DNA from: Ceratothoa steindachneri
Taxonomy: Eukaryota; Arthropoda; Malacostraca; Isopoda; Cymothoidae
Length of the DNA stretch: 64,000 bases
NCBI GenBank assembly: GCA_963969495.1
Contig: OZ018330.1
Span: forward strand, 67,280,907 to 67,344,906
Direction: 5' to 3'
Part shown: piece after piece, positions 48,351 to 60,449 of the stretch
Layout of the letters: every line of letters begins with the position of its first letter
How positions within the stretch are numbered: the first letter of the stretch is position 1
Made by a program: the position numbers and the translations under genes
Notes under the pieces: generated by a model
What the model saw: only the letters and a program-made list of their open reading frames with translations
What the model was told of the DNA's origin: nothing
Database searches by the model: none

Positions 48351-51300
48351 GTACTTCTGGCCGAATAAGTAGTCGTTCTCTTCAATAAAATCTTTAATTT
48401 TATTGATCTATCAACGCATACACTACTTTAACAAGGATATTTTTACACTTAGTTTTCCCCATTGGCGAGCGACCAAGAAGATCACTAAATAAAAGTTTTG
48501 TTGATATTAATGCCAAGATAGGAGAACAAGAGAGCCGATAAGGATTAAGTTTGAGTATATTTTCGGATGACAATTTTTATGGTTCAACATGGTTAAATCT
48601 TAATTTTGAAGTGAGATGGATGAGACGATGAGGGGCAATTGAGCACCATGCATGATTGTTATATCAAACAGCTTCATACCTCTTCTTGTGGACTATATAT
48701 AATGAAGGATCTTGCTCACACTGTTAAACCACCAAAAATTGCTTAATTAAACAAACAATTCGGGAAATATTTACTGATATTAACGTATAAGTATGTAAAG
48801 AATTGTTGGTAGGGTTTAATATTTTAATGAACAATAGAAGGAGAAGGAGATTTGTAATTAGGTTAGTAAATAGAATAGTTTTTAAGTTGCATTAGCAAAA
48901 TCAAAAAGTTAAATAAATTCAGGTAGTTTCTGTGGTCCTTAAATGATTTTTTTTTAATAAATCTGTTATAGATTTATTAAAATTTCTTTATGTATTTCTA
49001 AATCTAATAAAGACACTTTTGAATGAGTTACAGTTAGTTAAATTATAAGACTATTGCTACCAATTTTGAATACGAAATATTTACGTTGTTGGAATGTAGG
49101 TATAATCCATGAGATAAATAAACTCAGAATAGTTTAGATCTTTAGTATTATTGTATTAATTTGTGGTTGGACCTAAATATTGGATACCTGGAGTTGAGAT
49201 TACTGCGTTTAGAGGAAACTTTCGAACAAAATTAGCATTTGCGAATATATGTGTTAGTGTAAACTTTTTAGCATTTTATTCAACCAGCGCATCCAAATCT
49301 CGTTTATGTTGGTTTGTTTATTCACTTTTATAATCTTTATAAGTTTTTATAATACAATTGTTTTTGATGGAAATTCACAGAAGTTGGAGAGTTTTTATGC
49401 CAATGGTAGGTATAAGAATCATTTATTTAAACAAATACAACTTTTTTGGCAGGTACTAACCTTTAGGGAAAAATTTGGACACCTTTCCTTATACCTCTTT
49501 TATAAACTCACGACTTCTTACATGTGTGGAGATGGGTAAATTTACAAGATGAACAGGTTCACACATATGCACAATTCCCCAACGCTTGAAATATGTGCAA
49601 AACCATAGATCCCTGAATATGGATTTGTGTCTATTACTGCCTTTATCACGACTCTAAATGTAGTATATTATTCTACATTTTATCTCCTTAGTTTTCTAAT
49701 GGAATTATTAGGGTATCTTAGGTTTGTTTAATGATTAATTGATTTATCAGTTTTTTCTTGGAAGCTACGTTTAGAGTTTTAATAGATCAGTTTTATATGC
49801 TTTTTTTTTCGTCTCTAAATATTTCTAGCATTATTTGAGTTTGGTTTATTATCTAAATTAGATTTCATAGTCTCAGTATGAGTTCCTGTTGCGTAAGTAA
49901 ACAAAAACTCACGAGAGTGAATCGAACTTATTAAATCCCAGAATTTGGAGTGACACTTAGTTATGTTATCTTAGGAGGAAGGAAAATAGGGTAACGTGAG
50001 AAGGACAGTGAAAGAACAACAGAAGCAGAAATGTGAAGCAAATATTGAAAGCGAATTTCGAAATTGTCGATCCTAATACAGGCTTTTCCTACTTAATGAT
50101 GTCAATCTGGATAAAAAAATAACTATAAAGCCTTTTGTCTATTTATGGGAATAATATACAAAGCACCGAATATCACATATGAAGAGGACTGCTAAATAAA
50201 CAAATATGAAAGGAGAGCAGAAAAAAATTCCAAATATTCTAACTTAAGCTTTTAATTTAAATCGATTTAGACTTCACATTCGTTCTAAATAATCTTACTG
50301 CGAGGAAAATTCTTGCTGCTCTGATAGTGGATACGGCGGATTCTAGGTTAACCCAGATTATTTTACTTTATGTTCTAAAACTTAAGAATTCGCTCATTCC
50401 TAAATTTTTCATTTCCTATTTCTAGATCTAAACTTAACACTATATAAAAGTCCAAAATCGAACACATTTTAACAGTCACTATATCTCGTACAAATAAGGG
50501 GAGAGGGAGAATGCGGCGGAGGATTGTTGTCATTATATCGCACATGTTATGCGTCAAAATAACAAGCACCTTAAGTAGTTCCGTAGTTCCGAAATTCAAA
50601 TTCACCACTTATTTGATTACCTGCAATGCTTTTTTCAATCGGATCATTATTACTGAACAGACTTGAGTAAAAAGGATACTGGGGAGAGATTTATAAATGT
50701 TATTCACATTCAAATATTTTCTTTTAATAAATTCAAGAGAGAGCATTTTAAGGGGTAACTTTTAAGCTGTTTTTTTCTATTGGTCATTTTATAAGGTTCT
50801 AAAGAATTGACCCAAAATTAAACCGCAGTAACCCTAAAAATGAGATAAGTAGAATAATAAATGTATGAACGAATATATCTAGAAGATCATCTAGGTAATT
50901 CTATATATAAGTTGTGGGAATAGATCGTAGAATAACAATCGGACTGGAACGGCCTCGAAAGAAAAAATCTAAGAGTATAATTACAAAAATATAGAGGTTT
51001 ATCTAACAAAGGGGTTTTTCTACAAGATAGGGGGGGGGGCTCTTAAAGATCGTCCCTAATTATGAGGGAACCTTGAAGGTAATCGTGAGGACAACCCAAG
51101 AGCCTTGGAAGGGGGACGCTGTTGCCAGTAATGGTGATAGATTACCGAGTTATCGCGTAATCTTTTGGCAAGGACTCCGGTTGATACAGATTGCCCAGTT
51201 GGTTTGCGTTGCCCTTCCTTATTTCCTACCAGAGTTATTTTTGTTGATTGCCATGGGGTGTCCTAAGCCGAGGGGCGGTCTTATTCTAGAGATGAGGTCA

Positions 51301-51359
51301 AATAGCCGGGAGAATAAGGATAGATCGCACCAAGGTAGAACACTGGTATTTCGGGAGTT
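48351..51359. other. No named gene; GC-richer island near 51.0-51.36 kb
   Basis: 48.35-50.9 kb is plain AT-rich DNA. At 51000-51359 a G-rich island (TGAGGGAACC near 51063) precedes the short LTR element and could be part of another LTR. The 129-codon frame at 51073-51462 crosses the LTR start and is not a gene. Confidence 0.4.
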
Positions 51360-52891
51360 TGTAGGGGTGCGAAGAGGTATCAGAGAGAAAAATTCCTTCA
51401 AAAGCGAAAATATCAATAGCCCATTAAATTACCAAGTCAGGACGGACTTGGCCGTATCGTGACACAATTTTTTACGAAGATCCCAGAAGAAAAAGGAAAA
51501 CGCCTTATGGACAACTCAAGAAATCGACTCAAGAGAAAACTGATGTCAAGGAAAACGGAAAGAAAACGACTTCAAGGGCTAACTCGTCTCAACTCATCAA
51601 GAAATCATCACGTCATCAAGAAGCAAGAAGAACTTATCCCGTAATCAAGAAGTAAGAAGAATTAGTCCCATCATCAAGAAGCATCAAGAATAAATCATCA
51701 CGTGATCAAGAATTTGGAAGCAATCATCACATCAAGATAAATGCAACTTAATATGAAGATACGTCAAGAAATAAAAAAGATCAAGAATTAACCCAGCCAC
51801 CATAAAAAAGAAGAAAAATCATCCTACAAGAATATTAAGAGTTAGATTACTGGAAAACAATGTTTCAAGGGGCAACTTCAGTACAAGAAAAAATAAAAGA
51901 TTAGAATATGAAGAAATTTCTAGTTGAAGAATGTTATTGATAAAACAATAAATATATAAATATGCCCGCCCCTAACTGGTGACCCTCAAAAGGCCGAACA
52001 ATCTTCTGATCTTCGTTACAACTGCACCTGTTCTCCTACCAGAGATTAGGAAAAGATGCTGTGGGAACTTCAGGAGATCCGGGAATGAGATGCTATTATT
52101 ACTCATTGATTAAGAGACAAGGCTTCGTTCGCTCTCCTCAATCCCACTCAATTAACTCCACTCATCCCGAAGACTTGGAGGCCGGGGAGGGAGAGATACT
52201 AGTTATCCTCAATTAAGAAATCCAAGACTAGTCTCTCCCCAATCCTCAAATTCGCTCCGCGTTCTAGAAAGGGACCTGTGTAGGGGTGCGAAGATGTATC
52301 AGATAGAAAAATTCTTTTAAAAGCGAGAATATAAATAGCCCATTAAGTTACCAAGTCAGGGCGGACTGGGCCGTAGCGTGACGGCAGAGTGCTGGCCTCT
52401 GGATTCAAAGACTCGAGATCGATCCCACAGTACACAAATTTTTACGGAGAAGATCTCAGAAGAAAACGGAAAACACCTTATGGACAACTCAAGAAATCGA
52501 CTCAAGAGAAAACAAATGTCAAGGAAAACGGAAAGAAAACGACTTCAAGGGCTAACTCGTCTCAACTCATCAAGAAATCATCACGTCATCAAGAAGCAAG
52601 AAGAACTCATTCCATCATCAAGAAGTAAGAAGAATTCGTCCCATCATCAAGAAGCATCAAGAATAAATCATCACGTGATCAAGAATTTGGTAGGAATCAT
52701 CATATCAAGATGAATGAAAGTTAAATGGAAGATTCATCAAGGAATAAAAAATTACGAAGAGTCAGATAAATGGAGTCATTGTTTGAAGGGGCATCTTCAG
52801 TCTAGAGATAATACATAGATTCGAATACAGAAAATCAACAAGATGAATAATATTGATAAAAAAATAAAGTTATAAGAAAGAGCCCCCTCAT
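51360..52891 (+). mobile_element. Short LTR element (1.5 kb), no coding capacity
   Basis: Direct repeats at 51360-51976 and 52279-52891 are about 615 bp each. Both begin TGTAGGGGTGCGAAG and share long blocks (GCCCATTAA(A/G)TTACCAAGTC; ACAACTCAAGAAATCGACTC; ATCAAGAAG-rich tracts). Immediately after the first repeat is TGGTGACCCTCAAAAGGCC (51977), a primer-site-like start. Just before the second is CTAGAAAGGGACC, a purine tract. The internal part is only about 300 bp and non-coding. GAGTT precedes the first repeat (51355-51359) and AAGTT follows the second (52892-52896), a TSD with one mismatch. Frames at 51459-51644 and 52378-52713 are repeat artefacts. AATAAA occurs at about 51949 near the end of the first LTR. 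Confidence 0.7.
52383..52434 (+). other. tRNA-like block (Pol III A and B boxes) inside one LTR only
   Basis: GGCAGAGTGCTGG resembles a tRNA D-arm/A-box and GAGATCGATCCC a T-arm/B-box (consensus GGTTCGATCCC), with an anticodon-arm-like CTCTGGATTCAAAGA between. The block is present in the right LTR after CGTGAC and absent from the left LTR, which reads CGTGACACAATT at 51459. The indel is about 52-54 bp. Confidence 0.6.
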
Positions 52892-52899
52892 AAGTTATG

Positions 52900-54610
52900 T
52901 AATCGCGAAGAATTGCGATTAACCAGGAGAATGCGCAACGGCTGTTTTCCCGATTAATAAGGCCTTGAAGTAGGAAGATTGAGGAATGTCAGGATATTGA
53001 AGCAACAAAAACAAAAATAGAATTATTATTGAACTAGATATTATTGCACTTTACAAAAGTTCTTTAATTAAGATTTTAGTTCTAAGTTATGAAATAAATT
53101 AAGTTCGAGGTCAAGTGCGGGCAAGGTCGAAAGGAGGCTGGATGAATAGAGCCTTTAAGAGTTACACCTTAATGTCTGCGTTATGTACACGACTATATAC
53201 AAAGATGAATTACGCGAATCCGAGAAATCGGACTGAACGATATATAACGCGATATATTGCTATAGAAAACAGTAATCTAATTATCCTCTTTGTTCTGGCT
53301 TCACACAGTTATATATTCAATTTAGGCCACGCCCTACAAGTTCCTCGTCCAACTAAGCAACACCTTCCTCTTATGTAGCGGCCTGTTGATTTGTCGGTAT
53401 TAGCATAACTCGACTTTTTATTAGCTACTGCCGAACATATTGATAAGGAAGGCACTCCACTATTCGGTAAAATTCTCTGTGGGCGGGGGCATGTTTCTAT
53501 GGAGTCAACTTCCTAATATGGTTTTTATTTTTTTAATAGTGATAGCTATCCAGTTTAATCTGGATTCTGCTTTGATTATAATGTTTGCCTAAGATTGACT
53601 CGATCAACTCTAACAGAGATAACTGTGCTCCGTTTACTACCGTGTAACATTCTCGTAAACGGCGCTAACTTTACTTTTCTCTCTCTGTATACTTTAGGTG
53701 TGTAGCGACTTTCGTGTGTGTCCTATTTTGGACGTGAACGCCGGTCGCTACAAAGAAATTGAGGGAAGGGGAGGTGCTCGTGAAGAAAGCAAGCTTATGA
53801 ATGTGAATCGTTTGGAAAATATACAAGGTGCTAAGGGTGCGAGATAACAGTTTATTCGTATTAGCAGCTGTCAGCTTCCACTACGGCCTCATTGCGGCTC
53901 TGAACATGACGAATGGGTTCCTCACTGTGTTCTTTCGAAGATCTTCGAACACCTCCTACATCTTGGCAACCAGTTCGGCCCTGGTGTTGCAGGCCGTGCA
54001 GTTGCTATATTTCCAAACCACGTCCCACATATGTGATTACAATTAGGGGAATTAGAAGGCCAGAAAGTTAAAATAGTGAAATCGTAGAAATTCTCAAAGA
54101 ATTTGGAAATTAAGTTAACTTTCCATTAACGGTGAAGACTAATATGAAAAAAGGAGGAAGCCATCAAATAAATAAAGAAACAGGGAAGGGAATAATATGC
54201 CTTACCTTATCCATAACGGAATCCTCGCTTCTCGTTCATACAGTCTTCGAAACAAATTACTGCTTTATTGTGACATTTGTTTCACTAAGCTTATTCAACC
54301 ATCGTAGCACATCGTTCTTCTACAGGATCAAAAACCAAACTCTTCCACGCGAGTGAAAAACTAACTCACTCATTCTTCTCCAGCAGACAGATTTTTTGGC
54401 AGTCGAGAGTCGTTCGTTTCAAACGACTTACAACTTAAGCCAAAAATATTCACAACCCAATCTAATATTTAACACGTTGGCTACCAAGTCCAGTTTATGC
54501 AGACCTTACCTATATACCAACTACGTATTTTTCTAATAGTCAACTCTTTTCTGTTTTTCTAATTAACGATTATGATTATAAGATATATATCATCAGACTA
54601 GATATTTTTT
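52900..54610. other. No named gene; foldback hairpin at 53701-53752
   Basis: The hairpin ends TGTAGCGAC and GTCGCTACA over 52 bp, with further internal pairing (GTCC / GGAC). Frames at 53115-53378 and 53828-54046 (plus) carry no recognised motif. Confidence 0.4.
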
Positions 54611-54615
54611 ACTGA

Positions 54616-54690
54616 GGGTATCACCGGTGAGTCCCATGGTACAGAGTGAATTTTTATTCACTCTGTACCGTGGGACTCACCGTGATACCC
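54616..54690. repeat. Near-perfect 34-bp hairpin, likely piggyBac element terminal/subterminal repeat
   Basis: Arms 54616-54650 and 54657-54690 pair with one bulge and one mismatch around a 6-base loop. Each arm runs between GGGTATCAC and AGAGTGAA. It lies 135 bp before the piggyBac transposase start, so it is probably part of that element's 5' end. Confidence 0.8.
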
Positions 54691-54823
54691 ATGCAAATTT
54701 TTCTTATTACACCCAAAATATCTGAAATATATCGTCAAATTCATTTTTATTTATTTTTATTTCATAGAATTAAATAAGCTATTTAATAACCCTAAATGGC
54801 ATCTATTTCTAAAAATTATTTCT

Positions 54824-56105
54824 ATGGGAAAAAACAAGACACATGATAATAGTGAATCTTCCCTTTCTGATATCTCTGACCTTTCAAATTATGATGATGC
54901 AATTTATTGCAACTCGTTCTGAAGAAGACTCAACTGATGTTGATAGTGAGCATTCTCAATCTGATGATAATGCATCTCAATCTGATAACAATGCATCTCA
55001 AAGTACAGTTTTAGCTACCCAGTCATCTGCATGGAGTGATATAACTGGACAAAACCTTCAGGCTTTCTCCTTTACCAGGAACCCATCAATCAATTATTCT
55101 GGAGATCCCTCACCAACTACAATATATAAGAAGCTAGTAGATGATAACATAATTGACCATATATTCATTGAAACCAACTGATTTGGTGAACAAAAGCATG
55201 GAAATGACTGGAAGGTAACAAATCCTAGTGAAATCACATACTTTTTAGGAATAGTATGCTACATGGGTATTGTGAAGCTTTTTAAGATTTCTGACTATTG
55301 GTCACAAAAAATATTGTATAAAAATAAAATATTTCCTAGAATAATGGCAAAAAAAACAGATTTCAGTTATTACTTATAATGATTCACTTCGCTGATAATG
55401 AAACAGCTTATTAAAGTAATAGACATTATAAAATTAGGCCTCTAGTTGAAAAATGTTTATAAAATTCAATGACCTCCAAGTACCAAGTGAGTTCTTAGCT
55501 GTTGATGAGACTATTGTGAAATTTAGAGGCCGGGCAATTTTCCGACAATATATCTCCGGCAAAAGTTCAAAATATGGGATCAAAATTTTCAAAATTTGTG
55601 ACCCTGCAGGTTATACATATTAGGCCATAGTTTATATTGGAAAGGGAGATGAAAATACTGGTGATGACAAAATAGTTTCCGATCAAGCAGTTCTGAAACT
55701 CATCAATGCTTATCTTGATGAAGGGAGAACCTTAGCAGTGGATAATTATTATATCAACATTAACCTAGCACAAAACCTTCGTCAGAAAAAGACACATTTC
55801 ATTGGAACACTCAGAAAGAATATCAAGGGCATTCCTAAAACCATTCTGTAACCAAAACTATCGCTGAGAAAAGGTGTAATTGTCTCCAATGAAAGAAATG
55901 GAATTGTGGTAGGCTGTTAGAAGGATAAAAGATATGTAAAATTTTTATCCACGAAGCACAAGGCAATAATTCAAGAGACTGGAAAGAAGAATAGACAAGG
56001 AGAGACTGTAAGGAAGACAGACGCAATAATACAGTAAAATGTGTGCAAGCAAGGTGTTGATGTTTCTAATCTACGAAGCACCTTGGTAAATACACCCGTT
56101 GGCTA
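54824..56105 (+). pseudogene. piggyBac-family transposase relic
   Basis: Start MGKNKTHDNSESSLSDIS with the acidic N-terminus usual for the family. After a shift come DDNIIDHIFIETN, NPSEITYFLGIVCYMGIVK and ISDYWS (all near 55140-55300). After another shift the DDE core is visible: FLAVDETIVKFRGR (first Asp, about 55495), KYGIKIFKICDPAGYTY, IVYIGKGDENTG, TLAVDNYYIN (second Asp, about 55740), and KDKRYVKFLSTKH (third Asp, about 55925, preceded by a stop where Trp is usual). At the end VCKQGVDVSN recalls the Cys-rich tail. About 430 codons would be somewhat short for the family. Stops and shifts make it dead. No matching 3' terminal hairpin was found. Confidence 0.85.
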
Positions 56106-56629
56106 AATGAATTGTATCACAAAGCTTTGACAAGCATATCCTGTTATATAGATAAAAACTTGTTATATATAAGTAATTCGAAATACACAGCTTTCGGTAG
56201 CTCCGCCTTAGGGGTGGAGAACAAAGAACTCGACAACTGAAGCTCATTCCACGGACGATTCTAGGCCACGTGCTATAGAAAATAGGCATATATACTCGTA
56301 TAGTCGGAACAGCTCAGTTAGATGATTATATTATTAAGATTATTAGATTACTGTCATTAAGAAGATTACCTCGTTCACGTTCATCCTTTTAAATTCACCA
56401 AGTTTTGTCGCTCCAGAATTTAATACTTTGCGTTGAATATATATAGACTGCTAGTCCCCCTTAAAGTAACTTTTTGACGTGCTGTGTCCTTTGCCACGTT
56501 AATAGGCCAATATTTATATTTTTTCAATGTCCTTCTTTACCTCGATTTACGCTGAAACCTTCGGTAAGCCCAGCCAAAATAAGAAAACAGTGAAGAAATC
56601 ATCTTTGGAGTTAGATACTTAATTCACCT
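56106..56629. other. No gene seen
   Basis: Possibly the 3' flank of the piggyBac relic; no terminal repeat recognised. Confidence 0.35.
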
Positions 56630-57150
56630 TGAATAAGTTGGGTACCCCCATAAATTGGTAACCAACACACACACACGCCCTATAGCTGCACATAACCTTC
56701 TTAAGTGAGCCAAAGAACCTGCTCAAAGATATGGGGCGGCATAACGTTACTCTCACTGGAGACACCCAAAAACCATCACAGTTTAGAATTATAGGAAAGC
56801 CACCTGTGCCGGGGGTGTGTTGTGCAACCAGTACTGTCAGGTGGTATTTTCATCTGAGAATAACCAAATCGTTCCAGGCTCAACAGGATGCTTCCGCTCT
56901 TTCAGGAGCTTTTTTTTTTCTTCAAACGGCTTACCCCTGACTTGGCTGTCAGAATTTCTCCCTTACACCTCTTGTACTAGTATTAGCGAAGGTCCTCATT
57001 TAGGGCCAACTTCATGGTGGTGACTACAACACCCTTTTCTCCCTCCAAACCCGGATTTTACTTCGCTTGTCTTCTATCACCTTGTCCTGCAGTTTTTGGA
57101 TGAATTCCGGAGTGCGGAGTCAGTCAGGACGCTTGTTGTGTCCCTTTTTG
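56630..57150 (-). pseudogene. Tc1/mariner-type transposase relic
   Basis: Right to left: LRTPEFIQKLQDKVIEDKRS (helix-turn-helix region), TTMKLALNEDLR, YKRCKGEILTAKSG, LLKERKHPVEPG, TIWLFSDE (first catalytic Asp of the D-D-D/E triad), TVMVFGV, and SNVMPPHIFEQVLW followed by a stop and GYVQL. This order is that of a mariner-like family common in arthropods. The remaining C-terminal part with the second and third acidic residues is not visible before 56630. Several frame changes exist. Frames on the plus strand at 56731-57023 are reverse-strand shadows. Confidence 0.75.
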
Positions 57151-58990
57151 CTGCCGACGGCTTGGTTGTCTCTGTGGTAGCTGTGCATGTCACCTCTTAC
57201 AGACGTTAAAGTATTCACAGAGCATTAAGCAGCAGTCAGAATATTGGCATTTTGATACACGGCGCGAATCATGATGATGCAGGTAACTCCTTTCCAATAT
57301 TCAGATAGCTAAAACTCCTCCAATGCAGCTAACTTTTTCACAACTAACACTTTACTCTGTATGCTCTACAACGCCATTGAGTGTTCACCGATACGTCAAC
57401 TTGTTCATACAAAAAGGAAACATTCAAAATCGTAAAATTTAGCCCGAACACCCTGTATATCCCGAGTGAACCAGCATTTTTTAGGGACAAGAGTGCGCAC
57501 TCTCTAAAACTTATCCTTGCACCGTAAAAACAGAAATAATGGAAATCATTTTTTTTTAAATCTGAATTAAACTTAGTGTAAATATGCCAATGAGGCTGAA
57601 GGAAGTTTAGACTGTTTCTAAATAATGCCACTTACTAACTGCGACAAAGTGTATCTTGCGCTATGTTGGAAGTAAACCCTAATCCATTTTCATGTATGCC
57701 TTGAGCAGGAATGATGGGTGGCTGCTTAATTTCCATTTTATAGAGTAAAATAAAAGTCTTTTTAGTTCAATTTTTTCCCCAAGAGTATTTAATGTGGTTC
57801 GTTGTGTGATACAAAAATTTAACTTCATATATGATATTACTTATGTAAGGGAGCGAAACATAATTCTAGACTTCTGAGGCGAAGAGAGATTTAAAAGCCT
57901 AAGAGCCACTGGTATAAACTCTCTATCTGATTGCTTATCCACTCCTGTAAATCATCCATTCGTGACCTCACACGAAAGGAAGGACAGCCCTTCATGGTTG
58001 GCGAATCCGCGCCTTTCCCTTTCGGCTGCCGATTCCCATGCATGCGATCACCCCCTTTTTGGCTCTCACTCAACCCAGTCGACAGTGTAACTTGCGTGTG
58101 GTATTCCATATTTGATTATCAACCTTCGTTGGACTAATAATACTATTATTAATAATATTATGGAATACCTGATGGTGGTAAGTTAGTGCACGTTTCACAA
58201 AAAAAAATATTCTTAAAGTTTTAAGTATATTTTGTCCGAAGAAAGCCACTTTCTTGTCTCAAAAGGAGAAAGAGGGTGGTAAATATTCCCCCAAAATATC
58301 TAGTTTCCTCTCTCCTCTCATTTTATTCCTATCTTTATCTGTCACTCTTCCTTATTATCCAACATTTAGTTTTCTGGACTTGAAAGGCACTAATTTTCGC
58401 ATTCCTTTACCATCTCTTGCTGTTCCTTGGTTCATTCAGGATTCAAAATTATCTTAATCTGGTTAGAATTGCGTGTCCTCTGTAGTTGAGCAACCAATGG
58501 GAAAGTGTTTGATATTCAATTTAAGAGATTTGAGGTTTCCGATGAATTTTGTACTTAAATATATAGAAATGATTAGTTGAGATGAAAGTAGTTTATCGCA
58601 TTACGTTTGGGCCAGGGTAGATTTGTTGGAAAAATGTGCGTGTTTTTAATGGTATTGACCGTATAGGATAGGGTGGGGAGTGACTTAGGATGAGTGGTTG
58701 ATAGATTGGAGAACAGATGTTGATTCACAGTTGTAGAAAATAGATATAGAAGAATGGATAACACGATATAAGATGCAATAACAAGCGTTTTCCTTTTACC
58801 TAGTGAAAGTGAGAATGGAGAAAGTATGGTAGGTTTTATGTCACATAGGTTTATGTTAAGATAAATGTCTGGTTGGCAAACACTTTCTTGTAGATGCATA
58901 TAAGTGCACATAGGTTTGGTAGAGAAGAGTGAATGTAAAATTGATCAGGTGCTCCTAAGAAACATTATACATACTGGGACGTTTGTTTGA
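57151..58990. other. No named gene
   Basis: Short frames only. GAACACCCTGTATA near 57448, a phrase often seen at ends of arthropod mobile elements, is noted without assignment. Confidence 0.35.
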
Positions 58991-58999
58991 TCTATAAGC

Positions 59000-59480
59000 A
59001 TTAAAATGCATGATTGATGATCTATCTGAACACATAATCTTTATGTGTAAAGCAAAATTGTTTAGTCTACGGAAGAGAGGAATTGAAGAAAGTGTCAAGA
59101 AAGAGAGACTCAGTATTGAAGAACTGTTTTGTACTTGTGTGAGAAGGAAGAGTTTGGGAGATTGCTTGGAAGAGGAAATAATGGAGTATGTGTGAGCAAT
59201 TCATAGCGCAAGCTTTATAATCCAAATAATGATATCATATAAGAATGCATGCAAGGGGAAAAAAAGAGCTATGAAACAACTAATTAGTTGGAAAACAGAA
59301 AAGACAAACGAAGCTTTTGGAAGGAAGGTGAGTGAGGATCCGGATGGAAACACGAATTTAATTTGCAAGGTAAGAAACCAAAGGAAATAGCTATGTACAT
59401 GTCAAGGATAAGGACGGAGGGGTAGTTGAGAAGGATAAAGAGGTTAAATATACATGGCCAAAGTTTTATTTTGCGGTCTA
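59000..59480 (+). pseudogene. Possible LINE endonuclease-RT linker trace
   Basis: Pieces such as KRGIEESVKKERLSIEELF and, near 59300-59470, KTEKTNEAFGRKVSEDPDGN and VKDKDGGVVEKDKEVKY resemble the linker between endonuclease and reverse transcriptase of LINEs (E.D.GG.V...E.E...W..YF). No active-site motif is visible, so the call is weak. Confidence 0.35.
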
Positions 59481-60440
59481 TAATGTAAGTAAGCTATGGG
59501 AAGGAATCTATGTTGTTGAATTTAAAGCCTATCGTGCAGATGATTTGCAGTGGGGGATCTGTAAAGAAAGTGATCAAGTTAGAGAACGTGAAAATATATA
59601 GAAGAGATATAGCCGCAGATCCTTCTACCAGCTTTTGGACCGAGAGGGCAAACTGTAGTTGTGGGCTGAGAGGGCACACATGCATTCAGATGTCACCTGA
59701 AATCTACTACGGTTGTGTATAAGGATAGGTAAGGAAAACAATATATATATATATATATATATATATTGTTTATAGTTTTTTTAAGAGTTTTCTCTAATGG
59801 GGGTAAAGGCAATTTGTGATAGAGAGCTTTCCACCGATACGGTCATTTTGAAGGACAAGAAAATGAATATTCAGGATAGGAGAGCTATAAGTAATGTAGG
59901 AATATCTGACTTATACAATAAATGGACCTTCAGCCTTACGTGGGGTCAGAAATACCCTGTGTATCTTATCCTCTCTACTTTATATTTATCTTCTTCTTTT
60001 TTCCCTCTCAAACGTGTCGCTGATGAGTGTGAATTAGGAGGGAGTAAATTATTTGGGTTGGAATTGCAGAAGGTAAAAGGTTTGCCAAGGGTACCTAGGT
60101 TAGCTGGAGCTCAAGTTAATCTCTGTCAATTTGCTAAATATTGGGATTATAATTAATAAGTATGAGTATAACCTTCAAGGCTTTTAGTATTTTGCTTTGA
60201 TTATTTATGTTGTAGTTTATTTAGTATATGTTCAAGCATTTAAACCGGTTTTATTATTTGTAGCCTACTGCTTCCATAATTTCTTGTATTTTTATATTAA
60301 TTGCTTTTAATTTAGCTATGACTATAACCATTTTTACATTGCAATATATTTTTGGCATGTCTCCTTCTTTTTATTCAAGTTTTTTATATCTTTCTGAATC
60401 GAAATTAGTTTTATACTTAATTTATGTTCCTTGTTAGTCC
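59481..60440. other. No named gene; TA microsatellite at about 59741-59765
   Basis: Two longer frames (59510-59722 and 59797-60156 plus) have protein-like stretches but no recognised motif. They might continue the LINE trace upstream. Confidence 0.35.
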
Positions 60441-60449
60441 GTTCGGTTT

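Noticed and set aside
51073..51462. 129-codon frame as a gene
   Set aside because: It crosses the start of a short LTR and has no recognised domain.
53828..54046. 72-codon frame with hydrophobic segments
   Set aside because: No homology recognised, no splice or start context, and the opposite strand is no better.
58573..58911. 112-codon minus-strand frame as a secreted or membrane protein
   Set aside because: Composition follows local AT content; the opposite strand may be a LINE trace, but neither could be supported.
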